NCBI RefSeq assembly: GCF_021032705.1
Contig: NZ_JAHVXI010000002.1
Location: 1-64,000, forward strand
DNA length: 64,000 bases
Direction: 5' to 3'
DNA from: Psychroserpens luteolus
GTDB taxonomy: Bacteria; Bacteroidota; Bacteroidia; Flavobacteriales; Flavobacteriaceae
Both the position numbers and the translations under genes were made by a program. The notes beneath the pieces are model-generated. The model saw nothing but the letters and a program-made list of their open reading frames with translations, was not told the origin of the DNA and searched no databases. Shown in pieces: positions 55,618-64,000 of this stretch (within the stretch, counting starts at the first letter, position 1; each line of letters begins with the position of its first letter).

Positions 55618-56703
55618 TTAGTTTTTTAACGTTTGATCTATAGGATTATTTTTGTGGTAATTCACTAATAATGCAACGACATAGCTATAGCTTTCCATTC
55701 CACCAGCTTGATTGTTAGATTTGAGGAAATTATTATACGTGGCTTTAAACAAGGGTTCGGTAGGGTTTTTATAGTCGTCCCAAAACTCTTGCACTTCGCG
55801 ATAGTTGTAGAGTATACCTTTGTTCACCTGTTTAAGAAGTTCTTTATATTGTTTCTGGTCACGTTTATATGTTTCATGTAAACAATGACGCAGTGCAAAT
55901 GCAAATCCGGAATAATTAAAATAGATATCTGGATGCCTCATAGCTGCCATACTACCTATAAAATTGGCTTCATTTTCTGCTGCATAACCCAATTGATGTG
56001 CAACCTCATGACTGCCAGTTGTTGGAAATTTAAAAGTAGGAATCAAACCATCGATTTGTGCTTCGTTAGTGAACGGGTTTAAATAGCCTGAAAACCCCAT
56101 ATAAGTTAATGGCACACTATATATTGATCGCTTGATACTTCTTGGGTGATAGTCCAAATATGGAAACTCCTTAGACAATTCGTCATAACCATCTGGAATC
56201 ATTTTTAAAACTTCAGTTTTTGAATATGGCATCTCCACTTTAGCCGAATCATGTTCAGCTAAACGCAATTGAAGACTATTTGTTTTAGTAATTAATTGCT
56301 TGGTTAGACTTAGCAATTCTTCAGTAGTATACTCGTGTTCAATGTTCAACGATTTGTGAAGCGGCAAGCGATAATAATTAAATGCCCATAATAAGTGAAA
56401 GGCAAAATAGCCAACCGAAATTGCCGATAGCACATCTAAAATCCACTGTTTTGTATCTTTTAGTATTCGCTTCCTATTGATATAGAACCATCTTATAATA
56501 TATAGAACAAGAAGCGTATATAAAACATCACCTACGGAAAAAGGCAACCAACCAAATGCATAGCGCATCGCTTTAGAGATCCAAATATAAATGCCATGGC
56601 TATAAACAGATTCTACAAAATTCGGAAAGTTTGCCAATACATTCAGAAAAATAATCTGAGGAATAATTGATAAGGCAATGATGAGTTTTTTGTGTTTCAG
56701 CAT
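55618..56703 (-). CDS. DUF3810 membrane protein with a zinc-protease motif
   Basis: This 361-aa protein has three N-terminal transmembrane helices (residues 7-25, about 55-72, 90-110). A soluble domain follows, with HEVAHQLGYAAENEANF (H-E-x-x-H plus a downstream Glu), a gluzincin signature. DUF3810 is a Bacteroidota family and is predicted to be a membrane-anchored metallopeptidase; activity has not been shown from sequence. The gene is divergent from pepD, with 52 bp between starts. The two could share a promoter region. Confidence 0.88.
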   Translation of the reverse strand: MLKHKKLIIALSIIPQIIFLNVLANFPNFVESVYSHGIYIWISKAMRYAFGWLPFSVGDVLYTLLVLYIIRWFYINRKRILKDTKQWILDVLSAISVGYFAFHLLWAFNYYRLPLHKSLNIEHEYTTEELLSLTKQLITKTNSLQLRLAEHDSAKVEMPYSKTEVLKMIPDGYDELSKEFPYLDYHPRSIKRSIYSVPLTYMGFSGYLNPFTNEAQIDGLIPTFKFPTTGSHEVAHQLGYAAENEANFIGSMAAMRHPDIYFNYSGFAFALRHCLHETYKRDQKQYKELLKQVNKGILYNYREVQEFWDDYKNPTEPLFKATYNNFLKSNNQAGGMESYSYVVALLVNYHKNNPIDQTLKN

Positions 56704-56755
56704 GATTCAAAAATACTAAAAAGAATGTACCTTTGTTAAACTAAAAAAATAAAGC

Positions 56756-58222
56756 ATGAGCTCAGAAATAAGACAACTAGAACCCAAACAACTTTGGAAT
56801 AAATTTGCCGACTTGAACGCAGTACCAAGACCTTCAAAAAAGGAAGAGCGCGTAATTCAATTCATGAAAGATTTTGGGAACAACCTAGGTTTAGAAACTA
56901 TTGAGGATGAAGTAGGAAATGTCATTATAAAAAAACCAGCAACGACTGGAATGGAAGACCGTAAAACGATTGTGATGCAATCACATTTAGATATGGTACA
57001 CCAGAAAAATAACGATACAGTTTTTGACTTTGATAATCAAGGAATTGAAATGTATATCGATGGTGATTGGGTAAGAGCTAAAGGAACAACGCTAGGTGCC
57101 GATAATGGGTTAGGTGTTGCGACGATAATGGCTATTTTAGAAAGTACTGATATTCCGCATCCAGCTATCGAAGCTTTATTTACTATTGATGAAGAAACTG
57201 GAATGACTGGAGCTATGGGATTAAAAGGAGGTATGCTTGATGGTGAAATTCTTTTAAACCTGGACACAGAAGAAGATGATGAAATTGGTGTTGGTTGTGC
57301 TGGCGGTGTTGATGTCACAGCGACTAGAACGTATGAGCAGGAAGAAACTCCGGAATTTAAAATAGGATTTAAAGTTTCGGTTAAAGGATTGCAAGGTGGT
57401 CACTCAGGAATGCAAATTCATGAAGGTTTAGGAAATGCCAATAAGATTATGAACCGTTTATTATTTGATGGTTTTGAGAACTTTGGTTTGCGTATTTCTG
57501 AAATTGACGGCGGAAGTTTGCGTAATGCTATTCCGAGAGAAAGTAACGCTATTGTTGCTATTGATGCCATTCATGAAGAGGCTTTTATTTCTGAAATGAA
57601 TGATATCAGTAAGGATATAAAAACTGAATTAAAAACCATGGAGCCAGACCTCATAATTGAAGTGTCTAAAATAGACACACCTAGTCATATTATGGACCTT
57701 GGTGTTCAAGAAGGGGTGACTAGAGCGATTTATGCGGCTTTAAATGGCGTATATCGAATGAGTGCTGATATTCCCGATTTGGTAGAAACATCTAACAATA
57801 TTGCTCGAGTGATTGTTAAAGAAGGTGACATTAAAATAGGATGTTTAACGCGTAGTTCTGTGGAAAGCTCTAAATGGGATTTAGCAAATATGCTACGTGC
57901 CACTTTTGAATTAACAGGATGCGAAGTCGAGTTTTCTGGTAATTATCCAGGCTGGACACCAAATATGGATTCTGATATTTTAAAAGTAATGGTGCCTTTG
58001 TACAAAGCGTTGAACAATGGAGAAGAACCACATGTGGCGGCTTGCCATGCAGGTTTGGAATGTGGAATCTTAGGCACCAACTATCCTGATATGGATATGA
58101 TTAGTTTTGGTCCTAATATTAAAGGTGCACATTCTCCTGATGAGCGTGCTCAAATTTCTTCAGCTCAAAAATACTGGGCTTACGTATTGGAAATCTTAAA
58201 AAACATACCAAAAGCATCTTAA
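56756..58222 (+). CDS. pepD: Aminoacyl-histidine dipeptidase (M20C peptidase)
   Basis: This 488-aa protein matches PepD: N-terminal LNAVPRPSKKEERVIQFM, metal motif MQSHLDMVHQKN, bridging Asp in GTTLGADNGLGVA, catalytic DEETGMTGAMGL, and the dimerisation domain GLQGGHSGMQIHEG. The last ligand is in FGPNIKGAHSPDERAQI. PepD cleaves cytoplasmic dipeptides such as beta-Ala-His. No signal peptide. It is monocistronic with a terminator after it. Confidence 0.95.
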   Translation: MSSEIRQLEPKQLWNKFADLNAVPRPSKKEERVIQFMKDFGNNLGLETIEDEVGNVIIKKPATTGMEDRKTIVMQSHLDMVHQKNNDTVFDFDNQGIEMYIDGDWVRAKGTTLGADNGLGVATIMAILESTDIPHPAIEALFTIDEETGMTGAMGLKGGMLDGEILLNLDTEEDDEIGVGCAGGVDVTATRTYEQEETPEFKIGFKVSVKGLQGGHSGMQIHEGLGNANKIMNRLLFDGFENFGLRISEIDGGSLRNAIPRESNAIVAIDAIHEEAFISEMNDISKDIKTELKTMEPDLIIEVSKIDTPSHIMDLGVQEGVTRAIYAALNGVYRMSADIPDLVETSNNIARVIVKEGDIKIGCLTRSSVESSKWDLANMLRATFELTGCEVEFSGNYPGWTPNMDSDILKVMVPLYKALNNGEEPHVAACHAGLECGILGTNYPDMDMISFGPNIKGAHSPDERAQISSAQKYWAYVLEILKNIPKAS

Positions 58223-58241
58223 GACAAAAGTTGTAATCAAT

Positions 58242-58272
58242 AAAAAAGCCTTTCGTAATGAAAGGCTTTTTT
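58242..58272 (+). terminator. Terminator between pepD and the PPIase gene
   Basis: A 13-bp perfect stem (58242-58254 with 58260-58272) and GTAAT loop, with T residues at the 3' arm and A residues at the 5' arm, usable from both strands between convergent genes. Confidence 0.9.
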
Positions 58273-58296
58273 GTTTTAGTTGGTAAGTAGTTGTAA

Positions 58297-59523
58297 TTAG
58301 TTTACTATTTCTGTCATTTCTAAAATGAATGTCAAGTCTGTATTTGGTTGGATACTGCCTCTACCACGCTCGCCATAGGCTAGGTGAGATGGTATATAGA
58401 AAAAGGCGCGTTCACCAACTTTCATAGACGCGATAGCTTCTTTAAAACCAGCTATCATTTGCGCATCTGGGCGAATTTGCATTCTTGAAGCACCATACAT
58501 TCCAGCATCTTCACGTCTTTGATCGTACATTCCCGATTTTTCGGCAACAGCTTTTTGGTTAGAATCAAATAAACGACCATCTGTAAAATAACCTTCGTAT
58601 TTGATCATTGCAAATTCTCCTTCTTTTGGTTTAGCTCCAGTACCTTCAGTGATGACATGTTTCTTTAAACCTGAAGCCAATGTTGTTGCTTTTGCATTAT
58701 AATCATCTATTAAGGGCTTTGTTTCTTTAGCGACTTCGGCAATTTTTTCTTCACGCTCTATGCGTTCTGCTTCTGCTTTTTCTTTTGCGATTTCTTTAAG
58801 CGCTTCCCATTTTTTAGGAGCATTCTCTAATTCATCTTCAAATACTTTAGGAGCATTGAACGATTTGGCATCAGATCCTTTTCTGATGATCGTCACTTTA
58901 GTCATATATACTGGCTCAAGTGGTTTGCTGCTTCCAGGAGCCACAGGTACATTAGAAATAGCGTCTTGAACTTCAATTCCTTTTACCAATTCACCAAAGA
59001 CACTGTGACAACTTACACGTGGTCGGTCACATGGTTTTAGATTTCCATTAGCATCAAAAGCATCCAAACTTGGGTAAGGTACTTCTGTAACAAAAAACTG
59101 ACTTCCATTGGTTCCAATTCCACCAGAGTTAGCCATAGAAAGAATACCACCTTTATCATGTTTTAAGGTTTCATCAAATTCAGATGTGAATTTATATCCT
59201 GGGTTTCCACCACCAGTTCCAGTGTGGTCACCACCTTGAATCATAAACTGGTCCATAACTCTATGAAACGTCAAGCTATCATAGTATTTTTTTCCTTTGA
59301 ATTCTTCGCTTACCATTGGGTGATTCCCTTCGGCTAAAGCCACAAAGTTGGCCACAGTTAGCGGTACTTTGTCATAAAACAATTTGGCGATCATGGTGTC
59401 TTTTGACGTGATGATTTCGGCATAAAGTCCGTCTTCAAGATCTGGATATTCTTCTTTACATGAGGTTAATGTTACAAAAAGGCATAACATTAAAATTTGG
59501 AGTGTTTTGCTAATCAATTGCAT
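58297..59523 (-). CDS. Two-domain peptidyl-prolyl isomerase lipoprotein (cyclophilin + FKBP)
   Basis: This 408-aa lipoprotein (signal with VTLTSC, Cys22) carries a cyclophilin domain at residues about 30-215 ([33 protein letters not shown]). A charged helical linker, residues about 220-290, leads to an FKBP domain at about 295-408 ([51 protein letters not shown]). Both folds show their usual catalytic or drug-contact residues. Such dual immunophilins are known in only a few groups, among them flavobacteria and protozoa. It probably helps fold exported proteins in the periplasm. It follows gldI by 16 bp. Confidence 0.93.
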   Translation of the reverse strand: MQLISKTLQILMLCLFVTLTSCKEEYPDLEDGLYAEIITSKDTMIAKLFYDKVPLTVANFVALAEGNHPMVSEEFKGKKYYDSLTFHRVMDQFMIQGGDHTGTGGGNPGYKFTSEFDETLKHDKGGILSMANSGGIGTNGSQFFVTEVPYPSLDAFDANGNLKPCDRPRVSCHSVFGELVKGIEVQDAISNVPVAPGSSKPLEPVYMTKVTIIRKGSDAKSFNAPKVFEDELENAPKKWEALKEIAKEKAEAERIEREEKIAEVAKETKPLIDDYNAKATTLASGLKKHVITEGTGAKPKEGEFAMIKYEGYFTDGRLFDSNQKAVAEKSGMYDQRREDAGMYGASRMQIRPDAQMIAGFKEAIASMKVGERAFFYIPSHLAYGERGRGSIQPNTDLTFILEMTEIVN

Positions 59524-59539
59524 TGGTATTATATTAAAT

Positions 59540-60079
59540 TTATTGGTTTTGTTTTATAGTGTTTACAGTTACTTTGCACATTAAAGGAATATTAGTTCCA
59601 ATTCTATTATTATCGCCATAATAACCATAGGCTTTTTGTGACGGAAACAGGAACGTTACCGATTCTGTCGGTTTCATTAATTTCAGTCCTTCTCGAAGTC
59701 CTTGAAATATTTCTTCCTGATCCATAGCATAATTTTGCGTGCCTAACTCTTCTTTGGTATATATTACATTTCCGTTGAGATCCTTTACATCATAATCGAA
59801 GTTAACGATATCTCCAAAACTAGCTGTAATCGTATCTATTTCAACTTTAGTATGGTAGTAATACCAAAAGCCATTAGCAGAAGCCACATAATCATATTCA
59901 GGGTTTTGTGCCATTATAGCTTCAATACGTTTTTGTTCACGTTCGTTAAGCTTTTTGTTACGTTCGGCAGATTCTTTAATGAATGATCCCGATTTAACAT
60001 CTTTAGGCTGACGCGCCTCAGGAGTTTTGCAACTCATGGCCAATAATATTAAAAAGAGTAAAGGATATATGGTTTTCAT
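59540..60079 (-). CDS. gldI: Gliding motility-associated FKBP-type PPIase lipoprotein GldI
   Basis: This 179-aa lipoprotein (signal [11 protein letters not shown], Cys17) has the GldI pattern: N-terminal helices rich in charge ([18 protein letters not shown]) and a C-terminal FKBP domain ([52 protein letters not shown]). GldI is required for gliding in Flavobacterium johnsoniae. It overlaps nrnA by one base and precedes the two-domain PPIase by 16 bp, so nrnA-gldI-PPIase is one transcript. No other gld gene is in the window. Confidence 0.93.
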   Translation of the reverse strand: MKTIYPLLFLILLAMSCKTPEARQPKDVKSGSFIKESAERNKKLNEREQKRIEAIMAQNPEYDYVASANGFWYYYHTKVEIDTITASFGDIVNFDYDVKDLNGNVIYTKEELGTQNYAMDQEEIFQGLREGLKLMKPTESVTFLFPSQKAYGYYGDNNRIGTNIPLMCKVTVNTIKQNQ

Positions 60080-61095
60080 TATGCGTTGAGGTCTTGTTTA
60101 TATTGAGGCAAGATACTAATAAATTTATCAATGGTGTCGTTTAAATTTAAATCACTTTTTCCTCCAGCAGCATTGGTATGACCTCCACCACTAAAATGCT
60201 CCCTTGACAATTCGTTTACCGAAAAATCGCCTTTACTACGCAGCGAAATCTTGATGATGTTCTCTTGTTGATTCTCAATAAAAATGGCTGCAAAAATCAC
60301 ACCTTTAAGTGATAGGCCATAGTTAACGAAACCTTCGGTATCTCCCTTTTTAAATTTAAATGTATTCAATTCTTCTTGGGATAGTGTAATGTAAGCTGTA
60401 CGATATTCGGGAATCACTTTTAAGTTGCTTAATGCACGTCCCAATAATTGCAAACGTTCGTAACTATTGGTGTCATATAAGTTGTTATGAATTTGAGAAT
60501 TATTAGCACCTTTTTCAATCAGGTTTCCAATAATCTTATGGGTTGCACTCGTTGTAGATGGAAATCGGAAAGATCCAGTATCTGTCATAATCCCTACATA
60601 CAAACACGTAGCGATATCAGAATTAATTGTATCAGAATCACCGAGCATATCAATAAAATTATAAACCATTTCACAGGTCGATGACATGCTTACGTCAGAA
60701 TACATATACGCGGCATAATTATCAGGTTGTTGATGATGATCGATCATGATTTTCATGCCTTTGGATGCTGCTACTGCAGTTTCCATATCACCAATTCGAC
60801 TCAATGAATTAAAGTCTAAAGTAAAGATGATATCAGCATCTTTGATATAGTCGTCACTTTCGGCAGTATCGCTTTCATATTTCAGAATGGTTGACTCGCC
60901 AGGCATCCACTTGAGGAAATCCGGATAGTCATTAGGCGCAATAATGATGGCTTTATGACTGTGAGATTTGAGATAATGATATAATCCGAGAGTAGACCCA
61001 ATGGCATCTCCATCTGGATTTTTATGCGGAATGATAACAATGGCTTTAGGTGAACTTAAAAGCGCTTTGATGCTATTAATGTCGTCTTTATTCAT
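60079..61095 (-). CDS. nrnA: DHH-family oligoribonuclease / PAP phosphatase
   Basis: This 338-aa protein matches NrnA: IPHKNPDGDAIGSTLGLYHYL (motif I), FTLDFNSLSRIG, the DHH motif in IDHHQQPDN, and the DHHA1 glycine-rich motif GGGHTNAAGG. NrnA degrades short RNA oligos from the end and dephosphorylates 3'-phosphoadenosine-5'-phosphate using Mn2+. It is cytoplasmic. It leads the gldI-PPIase operon, so gliding chaperones and RNA turnover share a transcript. Confidence 0.95.
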   Translation of the reverse strand: MNKDDINSIKALLSSPKAIVIIPHKNPDGDAIGSTLGLYHYLKSHSHKAIIIAPNDYPDFLKWMPGESTILKYESDTAESDDYIKDADIIFTLDFNSLSRIGDMETAVAASKGMKIMIDHHQQPDNYAAYMYSDVSMSSTCEMVYNFIDMLGDSDTINSDIATCLYVGIMTDTGSFRFPSTTSATHKIIGNLIEKGANNSQIHNNLYDTNSYERLQLLGRALSNLKVIPEYRTAYITLSQEELNTFKFKKGDTEGFVNYGLSLKGVIFAAIFIENQQENIIKISLRSKGDFSVNELSREHFSGGGHTNAAGGKSDLNLNDTIDKFISILPQYKQDLNA

Positions 61096-61154
61096 AGAGG
61101 ACGAATATACAATTTTTTAATAATGGTTTTTACTGAATAATCTAATAATTGTGT

Positions 61155-61162
61155 TATTTTTG
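61155..61162 (+). promoter_or_regulatory. Predicted -7 element of ndk
   Basis: TATTTTTG matches TAnnTTTG exactly and ends 22 bp before the ndk ATG. The -33 side is T-rich without an exact TTG. Confidence 0.45.
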
Positions 61163-61184
61163 CACTCAAATTTAAAATATACAA

Positions 61185-61604
61185 ATGGCAACAAATAGAA
61201 CATTTACCATGCTTAAACCAGATTCTGTTGAAAAAGGGAATATTGGTGCAATTTTAGAAAAGATTACAGCTTCAGGTTTTAGAATCGTAGCGATGAAATT
61301 AACACATATGACAACTCAAGATGCTAAAGCATTTTATGCTGTGCACAGTGAAAGACCATTTTATGGAGAATTGGTTGAGTATATGACAAGAGGACCAGTT
61401 GTGGCAGCGATCTTAGAAAAAGATAATGCTGTTGAAGATTTCAGAACTTTAATTGGTGCGACAAATCCAGCTGAAGCAGCTGAAGGAACCATTAGAAAAT
61501 TATATGCAGCTTCTATGGGAGAAAATGCGGTTCACGGAAGTGATAGTGATGAGAACGCAGCTATTGAAGGTGCTTTCCATTTCTCAGGTAGAGAAATGTT
61601 TTAA
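61185..61604 (+). CDS. ndk: Nucleoside diphosphate kinase
   Basis: This 139-aa protein has the full Ndk fold: [19 protein letters not shown], the phosphohistidine site [14 protein letters not shown], and [11 protein letters not shown]. It equalises NTP/NDP pools using an active-site histidine. Length is typical (E. coli 143 aa). Monocistronic, with a promoter in front and a hairpin terminator after it. Confidence 0.97.
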   Translation: MATNRTFTMLKPDSVEKGNIGAILEKITASGFRIVAMKLTHMTTQDAKAFYAVHSERPFYGELVEYMTRGPVVAAILEKDNAVEDFRTLIGATNPAEAAEGTIRKLYAASMGENAVHGSDSDENAAIEGAFHFSGREMF

Positions 61605-61636
61605 GCAACGCATACGTTTATAATATTTATATAGTT

Positions 61637-61666
61637 AAAGCGCAACTCATAGAGTTGTGCTTTTTT
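61637..61666 (+). terminator. Terminator of ndk
   Basis: A 12-bp stem (61637-61648 with 61652-61663) with loop ATA, one G-T pair, then T residues. It lies 32 bp past the ndk stop. Confidence 0.85.
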
Positions 61667-61698
61667 GATTTATTTTTGTGGTTTTTATACGATATCAT

Positions 61699-62457
61699 AT
61701 GAAAAGGATCTTATATTGTTTCGTTTTTATTCCTATGCTTTTATCGGCTCAAATCAATGAAAGTGATACGCTTAAATTGAAAGCAAATTTGTCACTTACA
61801 GGATTTTGGCAGGCTGGAAATGTGGAGACCTTGATTTTTAGGGCAAAATCAGACTTGAGTTTTAGACCTTGGAAAAAATGGGTATTCAAAACCAACAATT
61901 CTTATGTATATCAAGAGTTTGGAAAAGAAAAGGCCGATGAAGATATCTTGAGTCTTAACTTTTTATATTTTAATCCAGAACGAAAACTCTATCCTTTAGT
62001 TTTAGGTTTTGTAAGTACCAACTTTAGACGAGAAATTGATGTGCGTTATCTCTTTGGTGCAGGCGTGACTTATCAAGTGTTGAACAAGAATAAAAATTGG
62101 CTTAAGTTTTCAATTACTGGTGAATACGAACAAACCAATTTTTCTGAAACCGACTTTAATATTTCGGAATATGATGGCAGTAAATCGATCAACACCTTAA
62201 GAGGTACGATATGGGTTAATGGAAAGTACCATCTATTCAAAAACAAATTGATTTTAACCCATGAGAGTTTTGTGCAACCGTCTCTAGAACGTAGTAATAA
62301 TTATAGGTGGCGAGCCGATTTTGGGTTAGAGCTCCCAGTTTGGAAGTTTTTAAATTTCAAAATCAACTATCTACATACCTTTGAAAGTATTGTCATTGAA
62401 GGTCAAAAGCGTCAGGACAAATTTTTAACATTAGGATTTACTTTAAAAAGCTATTAA
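61699..62457 (+). CDS. Outer-membrane DUF481 beta-barrel-like protein
   Basis: This 252-aa protein (start ATG 61699; a GTG-type extension to 61678 is less likely) has a signal peptide (KRILYCFVFIPMLLSAQ). Mostly amphipathic strands follow, typical of DUF481 barrels: LSLTGFWQAGNVETLIFRAK, WVFKTNNSYVYQEFG, LILTHESFVQPSL and FLTLGFTLKSY. DUF481 proteins are predicted outer-membrane proteins of unknown role. Its stop directly abuts the stop of the facing DUF4269 gene. Confidence 0.82.
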   Translation: MKRILYCFVFIPMLLSAQINESDTLKLKANLSLTGFWQAGNVETLIFRAKSDLSFRPWKKWVFKTNNSYVYQEFGKEKADEDILSLNFLYFNPERKLYPLVLGFVSTNFRREIDVRYLFGAGVTYQVLNKNKNWLKFSITGEYEQTNFSETDFNISEYDGSKSINTLRGTIWVNGKYHLFKNKLILTHESFVQPSLERSNNYRWRADFGLELPVWKFLNFKINYLHTFESIVIEGQKRQDKFLTLGFTLKSY

Positions 62458-63048
62458 TTATAGCTTTAGCAATTCAACATAAGGATCACCACTTAGTCCT
62501 AAAAGCTTTGCGAAAGCAGGTTCTGTTTTCATGCCGTTAGATTTCAATTCTATAATATCTTGTCTGAATTTTGATCCTTTTTCTGTCAAAATTCGATCTT
62601 CAATAACCATATGTTGATAGGCGTTCTGCTGGTTGGTTGGAATGTTTTGTCCGAAAATCTCAAATGAAAACTGTTCTGTCTTAAATTCGGCAATTGTTGA
62701 TTCTATATTTTGATATGTTGTCGTATAGATTTTAAAATGGTCGTAATGCCCAAATAACTTCGTCATATGTACAGAAAATGCGCAGTGATTATTACATTGA
62801 CATATGATATCTAGATCACTATCTGGTAAATCGATACCAATGGGTATGGTTCCTGTTAGAATGGGATCATAGGTTTTGAGTAGTTCCAGAATGTTAAGTT
62901 TCTTAATAACAGTGTAAGCGCGTTTTTGCCTGTTATTTCCGGATTTGAGATAGTCGATATGTTTAAAGTCTTTGGTCAATTCTGGACATTTTGAATTCTC
63001 TGTCTGACAACTTACTTTATTTCCACTCCCAATCCAGTTCATTGACAT
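62458..63048 (-). CDS. DUF4269 family protein (nucleotidyltransferase-like fold)
   Basis: This 196-aa protein matches DUF4269. The segment GTIPIGIDLPDSDLDIIC contains the paired aspartates of nucleotidyltransferase-like folds, and FSFEIFGQNIPTNQQNAYQH follows. It is cytoplasmic. The start lies within the end of the YcxB-like gene (32-bp overlap), which is unusually long but common for coupled genes. The substrate is unknown. Confidence 0.84.
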   Translation of the reverse strand: MSMNWIGSGNKVSCQTENSKCPELTKDFKHIDYLKSGNNRQKRAYTVIKKLNILELLKTYDPILTGTIPIGIDLPDSDLDIICQCNNHCAFSVHMTKLFGHYDHFKIYTTTYQNIESTIAEFKTEQFSFEIFGQNIPTNQQNAYQHMVIEDRILTEKGSKFRQDIIELKSNGMKTEPAFAKLLGLSGDPYVELLKL

Positions 63049-63556
63049 AGTCTAAATCGATATCAGTAAATAGTTTCTTGAATTTGTCATGATCAGTAAC
63101 AGCACGTTTTGGGATAATTAAAGATAATTCTGATTTAAGTTTTAAAAAGTAATGCTCTTTTAATTCGATCAATTTATCAAACTCCGAATCTTGTATTCTG
63201 CTTTGTGATCCGAAATCGGAAGTTTCAATAAAATCGGTGTCATCACCAAAAGTGAGCACGTTTTCCTTGCCTATTCTGTTTTTATAATGTTCTTTGATAT
63301 GGTTTTCAAAGTGTCTTTTATATCTCCCTTTGGAATACAATGGATAAAAAATATACCAGAGTAGTGCAAAAAGAATAAATAGTATTGCAAGCTCTGTCCT
63401 CTTCAAAAAGAACATCACTAATCCTAGTATCACATAAATTATTGGGATAACTAGTCTTGATTTGTTTCTGTTTTTTTTATGCTGTTTGGATTTAGAAGAC
63501 GCATAAAGTTGATATTCTAAAAAATCATCAAAGTTTAAGGTGTAATGTAATGTCAT
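63017..63556 (-). CDS. YcxB-like membrane protein
   Basis: This 179-aa protein has two membrane segments (LVIPIIYVILGLVMFFL and ELAILFILFALLWYIFYPLY, residues about 35-75) and a C-terminal domain with the YcxB pattern (NVLTFGDDTDFIETSDFG, FLKLKSELSLIIPKRAV). YcxB-like proteins are widespread and unassigned. It overlaps the DUF4269 gene by 32 bp. It follows the terminator of the cold-shock gene. Confidence 0.8.
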   Translation of the reverse strand: MTLHYTLNFDDFLEYQLYASSKSKQHKKNRNKSRLVIPIIYVILGLVMFFLKRTELAILFILFALLWYIFYPLYSKGRYKRHFENHIKEHYKNRIGKENVLTFGDDTDFIETSDFGSQSRIQDSEFDKLIELKEHYFLKLKSELSLIIPKRAVTDHDKFKKLFTDIDLDYVNELDWEWK

Positions 63557-63590
63557 TGGTGTTGAAGCTTGTTAATACAAGGAGGAAAGT

Positions 63591-63624
63591 TAAAAAAAAA
63601 AGATTGCCTATCTAGACAATCTTT
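63591..63624 (-). terminator. Terminator of the cold-shock gene
   Basis: On the minus strand AAAGATTG and CAATCTTT flank a 10-nt segment, followed by a ten-base T-run. It is about 40 bp past the csp stop. Confidence 0.85.
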
Positions 63625-63662
63625 AATTTTGAACTATAAGAAATAGTTAGATTTGTTTCTAT

Positions 63663-63857
63663 TTAATGAATGACTTCAACGTTAATAGCATTTAATCCTT
63701 TTTTTCCTTGTTCAGTTCTAAACTGAACTTTGTCATCTTCTTTGATGTTATCAATCAAACCTGAATTGTGTACAAAAATATCCTCTCCTGAGTCTTTTGA
63801 TGTGATAAACCCAAATCCTTTTGAGCTGTTAAAAAATTTTACTGTGCCTTCTTGCAT
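63663..63857 (-). CDS. Cold-shock protein (CspA family)
   Basis: This 64-aa protein is a single cold-shock domain with the RNP1 motif KGFGFIT and the RNP2 motif DIFVHNS. It binds single-stranded RNA and DNA to loosen structure at low temperature. Its stop is followed by a strong terminator, so it is monocistronic. No clear promoter or cold-box was identified in the 140 bases upstream; a near match TAATCTTG is the best -7 candidate on the minus strand, about 30-40 bp upstream. Confidence 0.95.
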   Translation of the reverse strand: MQEGTVKFFNSSKGFGFITSKDSGEDIFVHNSGLIDNIKEDDKVQFRTEQGKKGLNAINVEVIH

Positions 63858-64000
63858 CTTTACTAAATTTAAAATTAAAAATAAGTTTTGTTCAAGATTA
63901 TATCCTGTGACGCTAATTTGAGTATATCATAAGCTTTGTTATGAGCTATTCATGATTTTGCAAACGCTTAAAAAAATAAAGTAGTGATGAAATAAAAAAG

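Overview
The window looks like a chromosomal segment of a marine-type Flavobacteriaceae (Bacteroidota). Signs of this are low GC, TAnnTTTG-type -7 promoter elements, several surface proteins ending in type A Por/T9SS sorting domains, the gliding lipoprotein GldI, DUF3822 next to rsmD, and an OstA-like LPS-export protein. The genus cannot be fixed from the sequence alone; the Psychroserpens/Winogradskyella/Olleya group would fit. I see no prophage, insertion sequence, CRISPR array, rRNA or tRNA.

Layout. 1-5396 (minus): a small secreted protein and a giant surface adhesin that runs off the left edge; ten adhesin modules repeat with an exact 237-bp period. 5397-9152 (plus): phosphohistidine phosphatase, ppk1 and ppx, a polyphosphate operon whose predicted promoter abuts a perfect palindrome. 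9307-14360: an OMP, a META-like T9SS protein, miaE, a lipoprotein and dnaX. 14465-14798: RNase P RNA. 14882-19213 (plus): a membrane-bound TPR/LuxR-type regulator followed by two T9SS proteins; one 19-nt box lies before the regulator and again before its neighbour. 19335-22953 (minus): secreted proteins, rsmD, DUF3822 and a membrane protein. 23158-28452 (plus): an SF1 helicase, then kdsB, a HAD phosphatase, a CAT-like acyltransferase, kdnB and a PlsC-type acyltransferase, which point to Kdo/8-amino-Kdo and lipid A work. 28457-45965 (minus): AhpD-like, DUF3052 and SnoaL-like proteins, a DUF349 protein, aroE, two tandem DUF368 polyprenyl-phosphate transporters, a TPR protein, an aminotransferase, OstA-like, purA, a Fur-family regulator, Rel/SpoT, an M48 protease and a TrmH-like methyltransferase. 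46151-51180 (plus): a 1371-aa T9SS protein and a lipoprotein. 51252-56703 (minus): amidohydrolases with two degenerate modules, and DUF3810. 56756-64000: pepD, a two-domain cyclophilin-FKBP lipoprotein with gldI and nrnA, ndk, DUF481, DUF4269, a YcxB-like protein and a cold-shock protein.

Most of the window is housekeeping plus envelope biology. The themes that connect are surface display and gliding (adhesin, T9SS cargo, GldI, periplasmic PPIases), outer-membrane lipid construction (kdsB, kdnB, PlsC-like, OstA-like, DUF368) and the stress response (ppk1/ppx, Rel). The observations most worth follow-up are the duplicated 19-nt box around the TPR-HTH regulator, an orphan plus-strand promoter-terminator pair at 29513-29646 that could be a small RNA, the palindrome at the polyphosphate promoter, the recent 711-bp-offset duplication in the adhesin, and the Kdo-modification cluster.
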